Position numbers and translations under genes: made by a program. Under the pieces are notes generated by a model. That model saw only the letters and a program-made list of their open reading frames with translations, made no database searches and was not told the origin of the DNA. This document shows, one piece after another, positions 25,402 through 33,759 of a DNA stretch of 33,759 bases (within the stretch, counting starts at the first letter, position 1; the number at the start of each line of letters is the position of its first letter). This stretch comes from an uncultured Clostridia bacterium (GTDB lineage: Bacteria; Bacillota; Clostridia; Christensenellales; Borkfalkiaceae), in assembly GCA_947629345.1 (NCBI GenBank), contig CANRDK010000005.1:1-33759 (forward strand), given 5' to 3'.

Positions 25402-26285
25402 GAAGCGGAACAGTCGCCGTCATCGGCAGGGCAAATGCGGGGAAATCGACGCTCGTCAACGTGTTGGTGGGGGAAAAGGTCGCCATCGTCTCCCCCAAAC
25501 CGCAGACGACGCGGGACCGTATCATGGGCATTCTCACGCGGGAGGAGTATCAGATCGTATTTGCGGATACGCCGGGGCTCTATCGCCAGCGCAACGAACT
25601 CACCGACCGCATGATGCACACCACCGAGAATACATCCAAGGAAGTGGACGCCATTCTGTTCGTTCACGACGGCCATGCGGGGATCAAGGAGGAGGATATT
25701 TCGCTCATGAAGAAATATTCCGCCCTCGGCGTCCCCATGCTCATCGCCTATACCAAGACGGACATCATGCCCAAAGAGAACATTCCGCGGGACGCAAAAA
25801 TTTTGTATGAGGCGGGGATCGAAACTGACGTCGTGCCCGTTTCGGCGCGGAAGGGGAGGAATATTCATCTCCTCGAACAGGAGCTCGTAAAACTTCTGCC
25901 CGAACAGGAAAAGCTCTTCCCCGACGACGTCGTCTCGGACAGGAGCGAAAGGTTCATGATCTCGGAGCTCATGCGGGAGAAGATCCTCTTGAAGTACGAC
26001 AAGGAGATCCCGCACGGCGTTGCGATCGTCATCAACAAGTTTGAACGGCAGGAAAACGGCACATATGTGATAGATTTGGACATCGTCTGCGAGAAGAAGA
26101 ACCACAAGGCCATTCTCATCGGCAAGCAGGGGAAAGCGCTCAAGGAGACGGCGTCCTTTGCGCGGCAGGACATGGAAAAGTTCCTCGGCGCAAAGGTATT
26201 TTTGACGGTATTCGTCAAGGTCCGCGAGGACTGGCGGGACAGAGCCGGGCTCCTCAAAGAGTTCGGATATGATGAGAATAATTAA
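25398..26285 (+). CDS. era: GTPase Era
   Basis: VAVIGRANAGKSTLVNVLVGEKVAIVSPKPQTTRDRIMGIL, DTPGLYRQRNELTDRM, KH domain with IGKQGKALKETASFARQDMEKFLGAKVFLTVFVKV. Confidence 0.96.
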   Translation: MRSGTVAVIGRANAGKSTLVNVLVGEKVAIVSPKPQTTRDRIMGILTREEYQIVFADTPGLYRQRNELTDRMMHTTENTSKEVDAILFVHDGHAGIKEEDISLMKKYSALGVPMLIAYTKTDIMPKENIPRDAKILYEAGIETDVVPVSARKGRNIHLLEQELVKLLPEQEKLFPDDVVSDRSERFMISELMREKILLKYDKEIPHGVAIVINKFERQENGTYVIDLDIVCEKKNHKAILIGKQGKALKETASFARQDMEKFLGAKVFLTVFVKVREDWRDRAGLLKEFGYDENN

Positions 26286-26700
26286 AAATTTAAAATTAAA
26301 AATTAAAAATTAAAAATCGAGGTAGGATTTAGAACGGCCCTACCCGTTCCTCTTGTCTGCCCCTCCCGAGGAGGTTCTGTTCATGCCCCCTCCCGAGGAG
26401 GTTCTGTCCATGCCCCCTCCCGAGGAGGTTCTGTCCATGCCCCCTCCCGAGGAGGGGGGTAGGGGGGTGTGCAACGATTCCAATCATACAACACCCCTTC
26501 CGTCTCGCCGCTACGCGCCGAGCCACCCACCCCTCGAGGGGTGGGCAAGGGGACTTCGTACAGCCGTTCCTCGACTCCCCCCAACCGCTCATCCTGTCCC
26601 CGCGCTCATCCTGAGCGTAGCGAAGGATCCCATTAAACGCACGGGAGTCCGTTGGTTCAAAGGGATTCTTCGGTCGCTGACGCTCCCTCTGAATGAGCGG
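26283..26700. repeat. Repeat block between era and the yqzL-like ORF, with a 4 x 27-bp tandem
   Basis: (attaaaa)n tract; cccctcccgaggaggttctgtncatgc starting at 26360, 26387, 26414 and 26441. Confidence 0.87.
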
Positions 26701-26747
26701 CGCATAACTCTCATGTTTTTCCGCATACTGCAAGCGGGAGGAATGGC

Positions 26748-26843
26748 ATGAAAGAGAACAAAAAGGCGGCGGATATCGCGTGGGAACTCTTTGAAAAGAC
26801 GGGCAATTTAAGCTACTATATGCTCTATAAAAGGCTCAAATAG
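26748..26843 (+). CDS. yqzL: YqzL-like small protein (31 aa)
   Basis: MKENKKAADIAWELFEKTGNLSYYMLYKRLK*; GGGAGG upstream; sits between era and recO and abuts recO (TAGATG); not in the supplied ORF track. Confidence 0.75.
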   Translation: MKENKKAADIAWELFEKTGNLSYYMLYKRLK

Positions 26844-27557
26844 ATGGAATTCAAGACGGACGCGCTCGTCCTTCGTAGCGCGGATTATAAGGAAAACGAC
26901 AGGATCGTCACCCTTCTGACGGCGGAGCGGGGCAAACTCACCGCCGCGCTGCGGGGCGTAAAAAAGGCGGGCGCCAAGCTGAATTTTGCGTCCCAGCCTT
27001 TTTGTTTTGCCGAATACGTCATCGCCGAAAAGGGCGGGCGGAACACCGTGACGGGAGCGAGCCTGCACGACGGATTCTTTGCCCTCCGCGAGGACATTTC
27101 CTCCCTCTATGCGGCCGTCTGCGTCACGCAGGTCTGCGATCTGCTTCTCTACGAGGGCATGACGGGCGGGGCGCTCCTCGTTGCCGCCGTGCGCGCATTG
27201 GAGCGGCTCTCCTCGGGGGAAGGGGCGGGGGCGCTCGTGGAATTTCTCCTGAGAGCGTTGGAGCTTGCAGGCTATCCCGTGGAGGCAAAATGCTGCCCTA
27301 TGTGCGGAAAAACGCCCGTCGGCCGCATGCGGTTCGACATGGACCGCGGCGTCTTCACCTGCTACGACCACTCCGACGGCGTTCCCGCGAGTGAGGCGAC
27401 CTTCCGCGCCGTCCGCGCTGCACGGGGGGAGGGGGAGGCGACCGACGACGGGAACCTGCGCGCCCTCCGTCTCCTCGGGGCATATCTCCGCGAAAAGACG
27501 GATGCGGAACCCGCAGCCCTCGGCGATTATCTCGCTCTTTTGCACCCTCTGCACTGA
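26844..27557 (+). CDS. recO: DNA repair protein RecO
   Basis: TDALVLRSADYKENDRIVTLLTAERGKLTAALRGVKKAGAKL; Cys pairs CCPMCGKT...TCYDH. Confidence 0.94.
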   Translation: MEFKTDALVLRSADYKENDRIVTLLTAERGKLTAALRGVKKAGAKLNFASQPFCFAEYVIAEKGGRNTVTGASLHDGFFALREDISSLYAAVCVTQVCDLLLYEGMTGGALLVAAVRALERLSSGEGAGALVEFLLRALELAGYPVEAKCCPMCGKTPVGRMRFDMDRGVFTCYDHSDGVPASEATFRAVRAARGEGEATDDGNLRALRLLGAYLREKTDAEPAALGDYLALLHPLH

Positions 27558-27562
27558 AACCC

Positions 27563-27591
27563 TTGACGGGAAGAGGGAAAAAAGTTATAAT
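27563..27591 (+). promoter_or_regulatory. Sigma-A-type promoter upstream of the 176-aa hypothetical gene
   Basis: TTGACG-17 nt-TATAAT. Confidence 0.65.
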
Positions 27592-27650
27592 ATAGCACGA
27601 AAAAGGACCGTGCACTTCAGCCACGGCGAAAAGCACAAAAGGAGCATACA

Positions 27651-28181
27651 ATGGACCTTTTTGCCGCACTGCGGTTTACAGAGGATGAGAATCTTACGGG
27701 GCGCGTGTATTGGTATCTCGCGCCCTTTTCCGTAAAGGAGGGGGAGAGGGTGCTCGCGCCCGTCGGCCCGCACGACAAGCTCCAATGTGCCCGCGTGGAG
27801 CGGGTGGAGAACTTTTCGGAGGCGGAGGCGCCCTATCCGCCCGTCCTCTGCAAGAGCGTGCTCTTAAGGTACGGCGACAGAGAGGTGAAAGAGGGCGTTT
27901 TCGACCTCGGCGGCGTGCGCTACGACGACAGACATTACACGCGGCCGCGGCGCATTCTCATCGCAAAGAGCGAGGCGGCGGCAGAGGGCCTTTCCATCAA
28001 AAAATGCAACATATGTGACGAAAACTGGCTCTATGAAGCGGCGGAGAAGGGAACTTGCATCCTGCTTTTCGGCGAAGATGTGAGGGAGGCGGGCGAGCTG
28101 ATTTTGCGCATCGTGCGCGGGGAGGACCCCGACGACGTCCCGCCCTCCGTTCTCCTCGCCCTGCGTGAAAAACTGCGGTAG
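27651..28181 (+). CDS. Hypothetical protein (N-terminus faintly resembles the PriA N-terminal domain)
   Basis: 176-aa ORF with its own promoter; aaaggag then ATG at 27651; GRVYWYLAPFSVKEGERVLAPVG. Confidence 0.75.
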   Translation: MDLFAALRFTEDENLTGRVYWYLAPFSVKEGERVLAPVGPHDKLQCARVERVENFSEAEAPYPPVLCKSVLLRYGDREVKEGVFDLGGVRYDDRHYTRPRRILIAKSEAAAEGLSIKKCNICDENWLYEAAEKGTCILLFGEDVREAGELILRIVRGEDPDDVPPSVLLALREKLR

Positions 28182-28189
28182 GGGGACAG

Positions 28190-28440
28190 TCAGAACTCGT
28201 TGCCCACCCCCCTACCCCCTCCTCGGGAGGGGGCATGACTGCGTTCGGGCGAGGACGGACTCTTGGCTCCCCCTTTGGAGGGGGAGCTGTCACGCCGCCC
28301 TTGGCGTGACTGAGGGGGTGTCGTATCATTCAGGGCGTACCCCCACCCCTACCCCGCCCCCTTACGCAGGGGGCGGGCAAGAGGAGCGCACGAGGCGGAA
28401 TGACGCGGCGCAGGGGGCGGGCAAGAGGAACACTCAAAAC
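28190..28440. repeat. Repeat block upstream of ansA
   Basis: ccccctcctcgggaggggg; gctccccctttggagggggagc; gtcacgccgcccttggcgtgac; ccgcccccttacgcagggggcggg. Confidence 0.87.
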
Positions 28441-28475
28441 CAACAACATAAAATCCGATGACGGAGGCATACAGC

Positions 28476-29465
28476 ATGAAAAAACACATCCTATTGATCG
28501 CAACGGGCGGGACGATCGCCTCAAAGAACGAGGGGAACGGCCTCGCGCCCGCCATTTCCTCCGAGGGCATTCTCTCCGAGGTGCCCGAAGTCAGGGAGAT
28601 CTGCAACGTTGACGCCGTCCAGCTCTTCAATCTCGACAGCACCAACGTCTACGCCCGCCACTGGCTCGAGATCGCCGCTCTCATCCAAAAAAATTACAAC
28701 TTATATGACGGTTTCGTCATTACACACGGCACAGACACCCTTGCCTACACGGCCGCCGCGCTCTCCTATCTCATACAGGATTCCCCCAAGCCCATCGTGC
28801 TGACGGGGTCGCAGAAGTCGGTGTATCTGCGCGATACGGACGCGAGGCAGAACCTGCTCGACGCCTTTTGCTACTGTGCCGACGGCGGGTCGTTCGGCGT
28901 GGAGGTCGTGTTCGACGGCAAGGTCATCTTGGGCACCCGCGCCAAAAAGACGCGGACGCGCAGCTACAATGCCTTTGCGAGCATCGACTATCCCGAGATC
29001 GCCATCATCCGCGAGGGCATTCCATATTATTATATAAGGGAGGAAAAGCCCGCCGCGCCGAAGTTCTATATAAAGCTCGAGGAACGGGTATTTGTGCTGA
29101 AGATGACCCCCGGGCTCTCCGCCGATATCTTCGACTACTGCGATACGCACACCGAGGGGCTCATCATCGAATCCTTCGGCTCGGGCGGCCTGCCGAGATA
29201 TGAGGACGACATGTTTTTCACGCGGCTCAAGCGGTATTTGGACGCGGGGAAGGTGGCCGTGCTCACCACGCAGGTGGAACGGGAGGGCAGCGCGCTCGAC
29301 AAGTACGAGGTGGGAAGGCGGCTGCTCGCGTGCGGCAATGTGCTCGAGGCGCGGAGCATGACCCTCGAGGCGACGCTCACCAAGCTCATGTGGCTGCTCG
29401 GGAATTTCCCGCGGGAGGAGATCCCCACGCTCTTCTCCCGCCCCATCCGCAAGGATATTTTTTGA
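28476..29465 (+). CDS. ansA: Type I L-asparaginase
   Basis: MKKHILLIATGGTIASKNEGNGLAPA..., VITHGTDTLAYTAAALSYLIQDSPKPIVLTGSQ; acggagg upstream of the start. Confidence 0.95.
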   Translation: MKKHILLIATGGTIASKNEGNGLAPAISSEGILSEVPEVREICNVDAVQLFNLDSTNVYARHWLEIAALIQKNYNLYDGFVITHGTDTLAYTAAALSYLIQDSPKPIVLTGSQKSVYLRDTDARQNLLDAFCYCADGGSFGVEVVFDGKVILGTRAKKTRTRSYNAFASIDYPEIAIIREGIPYYYIREEKPAAPKFYIKLEERVFVLKMTPGLSADIFDYCDTHTEGLIIESFGSGGLPRYEDDMFFTRLKRYLDAGKVAVLTTQVEREGSALDKYEVGRRLLACGNVLEARSMTLEATLTKLMWLLGNFPREEIPTLFSRPIRKDIF

Positions 29466-29780
29466 GGGGGCGCTCATCCTGCCCGTGCTCATCCTGAGCG
29501 TAGCGAAGGATCCCGTTAAACGCACGGGGGCAATTAAAAATTGTGGTGGGGCATATTTAGAACAACACCCCCTCAGTCAGCCGCCCTTGGCGTGACTGAG
29601 GGGGTGTCGTATCATTCAGGGCGTACCCCACCCCTACCTCCCTTACGCAGGGGGCAGGCAAGAGGAAGGGCAGAATGACGCGGCGGCACTTGCTTCCGTT
29701 GGTTCAATGGGATTCTTCGCTGCGCTCAGAATGAGCGGTTGAGCGCGTGGGGCAGAACGACGCGGCGGGCGGGGTGGATA
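29466..29780. repeat. Repeat block downstream of ansA
   Basis: tcatcctgagcgtagcgaaggatc; 15-bp-stem hairpin 29565-29607; cccttacgcaggg. Confidence 0.85.
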
Positions 29781-29903
29781 CGGACTGCCTCGTGGGTGGC
29801 TAAAATGGCATAAATTTACAAAAAGTGCTCAAATCTAATAGAAAGAGGGGCGGGATACGGAAAGTTATAAAAATTCCGTATAAAATTTTTTTCAGCAAAG
29901 CTG

Positions 29904-29932
29904 TTGACATGATAAAAAATTTGTTGTAGAAT
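29904..29932 (+). promoter_or_regulatory. Strong sigma-A promoter for the large lipoprotein
   Basis: TTGACA-17 nt-TAGAAT, followed by aagggggaaagac before the ATG. Confidence 0.8.
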
Positions 29933-29990
29933 AAGTACGCCATTCATAAGGTGGCAAAGAATAAATATCAATTTCATAAGGGGGAAAGAC

Positions 29991-32900
29991 ATGAAAAAGC
30001 TCAAAACAGCTTTGATCCTGCTGTTTGCTCTCGTGATGTCGCTCTGCTTGTTTGCATGCGGCGGCGAGGGCGACAATCCCGGGCCCGATCCCGGTCCCGG
30101 TCCTGATCCCGGCCCCGGTCCCGATCCGGGTCCCGGCGGTCCCGAGGACAGCGAATATGCCGGGCTCTCGCTCAGCCAGAACTTGATCCAACTGACCGAT
30201 TCCGACGGGGAAGAACAGCTTCTTGCGGAATTCGAGAAGATCACCGTGACGGCAACAGAGTACGACGGGTTCACGACGAAAGATTTCAAACTTACGGAAT
30301 GTGAGTATGATACTTCCGTCGTGCAGTTCCACACTGTCGGCGAATATTCCATCACGGTCGACCTCGATCCGTCGGTCGAGGAGCCCGAAGTCCTCACTGT
30401 TTCCATCGAACACGATTGGAAAGAAGAGGGCGGCGTCAAGGTCTGCCAGTACGACAATGCGCGCATGGAGGAGACCACGGAGGACGTCACCGTCCACTTC
30501 GGTACCTTCCATGAGGGCATCTATCCGAGCAACTATGCAACAGCCAAGGCGGCGGCAGGTTGGGCGGAGACCGATGCCTACACCAACAAGAACGTTGCCA
30601 CTTCCAAGATCCAGCCCTTCGGCGAGGTCAACGGCTTGGAAGTTCCGTCTCTGACCGCGGGCCAGCTCGAACCCGGTATGACCATTACCATTTATGGTAC
30701 TGCAAAGACGCAGGTCGCATCCGATCCCACCAACAGCCCTTGGGGCGCAGAGCAACAGTATTGGAACTCTCCTTCCCTCGGCATTGCCGACAGGAACAAC
30801 ACCACGATGAGGAACCCCGCTCACCCCACCTATGAGGGCGCGAACGGCGTCTCTGTCATCGTCAGACAGGAAGGTTGGGTGCTCTACAACGGCGTCGGCA
30901 CGACCGCAACGAACCGTCTCGGCGGTATCATGGGCGGCTTCTTCGAAACGACGAACGAATGGCGCAACTACGGTTCCCACTCCTCCGAAAACGACACGCC
31001 TTCTCCCAGCCGCGGCGCAGAGGACAAGGGCTATTCCAACAAGTCTCTTCCCACCGATTGGTCGGCGGTCGAGGATTGGTGGGTCTGGTCCACGGGCGAC
31101 GGCATGGATTCCGGTACATGCTACGGCGACAGCACCGAATATGTCTATTCGTGGTACTACCGCATGGACGGCGTCATCGAGATCACCTATCTCTACAAGG
31201 GCACGACCGAAAAGACCCTCAAGGCCTATATCAAGGTGCCCGACGGCGCTCTCGGTTACTACGACACCCTCATTCAGGGCGACTACAACGACATGACGAT
31301 CACCAAGACGGAGATCATCACGACGAGCACCCCGAAGGAGAACGGCTTCAAGTACAACGGCGTGAAGAGCGGCGCACAGACCGTTTACGCCGAGAACATG
31401 AACTACGACGCTTCTGCACTCAACATCACCGTTGAATATGTGCAGGATCCCGGCAAGCAGAACACCGTCAACGTGACGAGGAATCAGGTCTATCGCTATA
31501 TCGGCGAATTGGACCGTGCAGCTCTTGCTGCGAACAGCGATGAACTCTACGACAACAGCAAGTGGGAGTCCCTCGGCACTCGGAAACTTCAGCTCAAACC
31601 CGACGGCACCGACTATATCTATAAGGTACAGGTCGCCAAGGGCGGCGTGAGCTTCGCAACTCTCCTCGGCGAAAACGACCTCAAGGTCAAACCCAACAGC
31701 GTGGATTCCGCTCTCGGGTCCGACGTCACTATCGGGGAAGAGACCTTTAAGAACAACGGCAAGGCGGGCGATCTCGCATTCTCCTTCGACGGGACCAACG
31801 TTGTGCTCACTCTCAACGGCGGCTACGCGCAGAAGATGACCGCAGCCCAGAAGACAGCCATGGGCATCACCGACAATGGTGATTATGCCTACGTTGCACT
31901 CCGCCTGAACAAGGCAGACGGCATCGGCGAAGCGTTCTCGGCCGAAGTTTCGGCAGATAACGCCACCGTCAAGGCGAATGTGTCCGACGCAGGCGACCTC
32001 TATCTCGTCGTCGCGTTCAAGGCGGCCGCAAAGGTCACCCTCACGGGCGCACAGGATACGCCCATCCTTCTCGACCTCAGCGGGTTGAAGGGCTTCAGCC
32101 TGACCTCTTCCGTCACGTCCCAGCTCACGCTCAACGGCGGCGGCGAAGTCACCCTGACCTACACCGTCCCCGCAGGCACCGAAGCGAAGGACATCAAGTG
32201 GACGCGCTCAGGCAACAGCATTGAAGAGCTTCAGGGAGAACTCGAATACGGCTCCTTCGAAGACGGCGACTACACCATCACGGCGATCACATTCAGCAAC
32301 AACACCCTCACCATTAAATTGACGGTGAAGGGCCTTGCAGACCTCTCCAACTATGTGCCTTACACCTTCGGTATCTCCATCGAAGAGAACGGCGCAGAGG
32401 TCGATTCCGTGTCCGATACGGTGGAATTCAACATGGCCCTCGAAGCCAACGAGAAATTCATCCAATCCGCACAGAACAACTACTTTGCCTTTGTCACCGA
32501 AGAGGGCGAGCTCAATATCGTCAAGGCATTCCCGTCCGAGGACCTTCAGAACGGCACGGTAGAGGGTCTCTTGACGCTCAACCTCAACAACGGCGACTAT
32601 GACGCATTTGCGGCGAACGGACTTCTCACCATCGACTATGCTCTGACCGACGGCGAGCTCGTCCTCAAGAACGTGCCCGACTATGTCACAGGGTATGTTG
32701 TGATCCGCGGCACCTTCGGCGACGACCGCGACACCGATATCGGCGCATACGTCGTCATCACCATCGACGTTGCGGATGAAGACGGCCTCGCCATCACCGG
32801 CGATTACTACTTTGAAGTCACTGATGGCGGCGCATTCGACGAAACCGCAAAGCCCACCTCTCTCAACAAGGTTTCCGGCACGCAGATCTCCTCCGTCACG

Positions 32901-33759
32901 GTCGGAGAGAATGACTCTACCGTTGTGATCATTATCGAGGGTACCTGCCAGCAGCAAGGCCTCTATGCTTGGGAAGTCAAGCAGAACGGCAACGTTATCT
33001 ATTACGCGAAAGCGGCTGTAGCCGGCGGCGTCCATGTGAACGAGGACGGAGACGGCAACTGCGACCTCTGCGGCGCGGCAATGAGCACCGTTCATCTTAC
33101 CGACAATGAAGAGAATCAGGAAAATATCCTGAATGACGGTGAATTTGTCGAAATCAGCGGCACATACAGCGATGTCGCGCACAAGGGCGTATTCAACGGC
33201 ATTGAGACCAATGTCCGCAACAACGGCGGCTCCGCATTCTACGTCCGCGTCCGTAACGACGGCTATTACGCCAGAGAGACCGGTGGAGATGATCTCATCA
33301 CGCTCGATTACAACTCCACCTCCGAAACGCACGGCGTTGAACTCGGCACCTGCAACGGCGTTCCCAACGGGATCGACGGCACGCCGATCGACGAAGCTTC
33401 CTACCTTGCGGCGAAGAGGAACGGCACATTCAAGGTCTATGCTTCCTATGTCAACGGTGTTGTGACGGTCGTCACAAAACTCTGGACGGCAGAACAGAGC
33501 ACCTCCAATACGCCTTACTTCGAGTACACCGTCAGAATGACAGTCGTCTCGAAAGCTCCTTCGATCAAGGTCAGATTCCGTATCGACAGTTATCAGAACG
33601 GCAGCACGATCACGACGGTCGAGGATTGCCAGTACGCCAAGGGCGAAGCCAGCCACAGCACGGTCAGCGGTGTGGAATTTGCGGCAGTGGGCAGCCATGC
33701 GGCTCCTACGGAAATGCAGATCTCCAACAAGGGCAACTATATCACCCTCAGCGGCAATG
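29991..33759 (+). CDS. Very large predicted surface lipoprotein, partial (3' end outside the window)
   Basis: ATG at 29991 followed by an apparently stop-free frame to the window end (about 1256 codons, read by eye); MKKLKTALILLFALVMSLCLFACGG signal peptide/lipobox; (DPGPGP)n linker; not in the ORF track because no stop lies in the window. Confidence 0.88.
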   Translation, partial: MKKLKTALILLFALVMSLCLFACGGEGDNPGPDPGPGPDPGPGPDPGPGGPEDSEYAGLSLSQNLIQLTDSDGEEQLLAEFEKITVTATEYDGFTTKDFKLTECEYDTSVVQFHTVGEYSITVDLDPSVEEPEVLTVSIEHDWKEEGGVKVCQYDNARMEETTEDVTVHFGTFHEGIYPSNYATAKAAAGWAETDAYTNKNVATSKIQPFGEVNGLEVPSLTAGQLEPGMTITIYGTAKTQVASDPTNSPWGAEQQYWNSPSLGIADRNNTTMRNPAHPTYEGANGVSVIVRQEGWVLYNGVGTTATNRLGGIMGGFFETTNEWRNYGSHSSENDTPSPSRGAEDKGYSNKSLPTDWSAVEDWWVWSTGDGMDSGTCYGDSTEYVYSWYYRMDGVIEITYLYKGTTEKTLKAYIKVPDGALGYYDTLIQGDYNDMTITKTEIITTSTPKENGFKYNGVKSGAQTVYAENMNYDASALNITVEYVQDPGKQNTVNVTRNQVYRYIGELDRAALAANSDELYDNSKWESLGTRKLQLKPDGTDYIYKVQVAKGGVSFATLLGENDLKVKPNSVDSALGSDVTIGEETFKNNGKAGDLAFSFDGTNVVLTLNGGYAQKMTAAQKTAMGITDNGDYAYVALRLNKADGIGEAFSAEVSADNATVKANVSDAGDLYLVVAFKAAAKVTLTGAQDTPILLDLSGLKGFSLTSSVTSQLTLNGGGEVTLTYTVPAGTEAKDIKWTRSGNSIEELQGELEYGSFEDGDYTITAITFSNNTLTIKLTVKGLADLSNYVPYTFGISIEENGAEVDSVSDTVEFNMALEANEKFIQSAQNNYFAFVTEEGELNIVKAFPSEDLQNGTVEGLLTLNLNNGDYDAFAANGLLTIDYALTDGELVLKNVPDYVTGYVVIRGTFGDDRDTDIGAYVVITIDVADEDGLAITGDYYFEVTDGGAFDETAKPTSLNKVSGTQISSVTVGENDSTVVIIIEGTCQQQGLYAWEVKQNGNVIYYAKAAVAGGVHVNEDGDGNCDLCGAAMSTVHLTDNEENQENILNDGEFVEISGTYSDVAHKGVFNGIETNVRNNGGSAFYVRVRNDGYYARETGGDDLITLDYNSTSETHGVELGTCNGVPNGIDGTPIDEASYLAAKRNGTFKVYASYVNGVVTVVTKLWTAEQSTSNTPYFEYTVRMTVVSKAPSIKVRFRIDSYQNGSTITTVEDCQYAKGEASHSTVSGVEFAAVGSHAAPTEMQISNKGNYITLSGN

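Noticed and set aside
26360-26458. CRISPR-like array (27-bp repeats)
   Set aside because: Contiguous tandem units with no spacers; part of a dispersed hairpin family.
28694-28708. Additional copy of the boundary motif (ACAACTTATATGACG) inside ansA
   Set aside because: It departs from the consensus core (TATATG instead of TATGT) and encodes conserved asparaginase residues, so it is probably coincidental.
32208-33698. 496-aa minus-strand ORF at the right edge
   Set aside because: Shadow of the large lipoprotein frame on the plus strand, which has a promoter, SD, signal peptide and continuous open frame; the antisense product shows no recognisable domain.

Overview
This window looks like one contiguous stretch of a Clostridia-like (Firmicutes) chromosome; taxonomy is inferred from gene content and order only. 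The backbone is housekeeping: M18 aminopeptidase (-), solo MazF/NdoA-like toxin (-), plsX-rnc-smc, ftsY, ylxM-ffh, rpsP, khpA, pyrH, frr-uppS-cdsA-dxr-rseP, TPP riboswitch + ThiT-type transporter (-), yqfC-yqfD-phoH-pgpH-like-ybeY-era, a tiny yqzL-like ORF, recO, a hypothetical protein, an L-asparaginase, and the 5' part of a very large lipoprotein that runs off the right edge. The yqzL-like ORF and the lipoprotein ORF are both absent from the supplied ORF track. Nearly every non-operonic gap is filled with several families of GC-rich hairpin-forming repeats, often bounded by 7-bp-period A/T tracts. The strongest observation is that two of these repeat families also sit inside the rseP coding sequence. 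There they are tandemly expanded with periods of 27 and 36 bp, both multiples of 3, and an in-frame TAA seen in the intergenic copies reads TCA. Other points for follow-up: a repeated GCAACWTATGT motif at gene boundaries, a five-hairpin composite element whose stems vary with pairing kept in most copies, a probable leaderless ylxM-ffh transcript, a ThiT with an extra membrane domain, and a PgpH-like protein lacking its usual extracellular domain.
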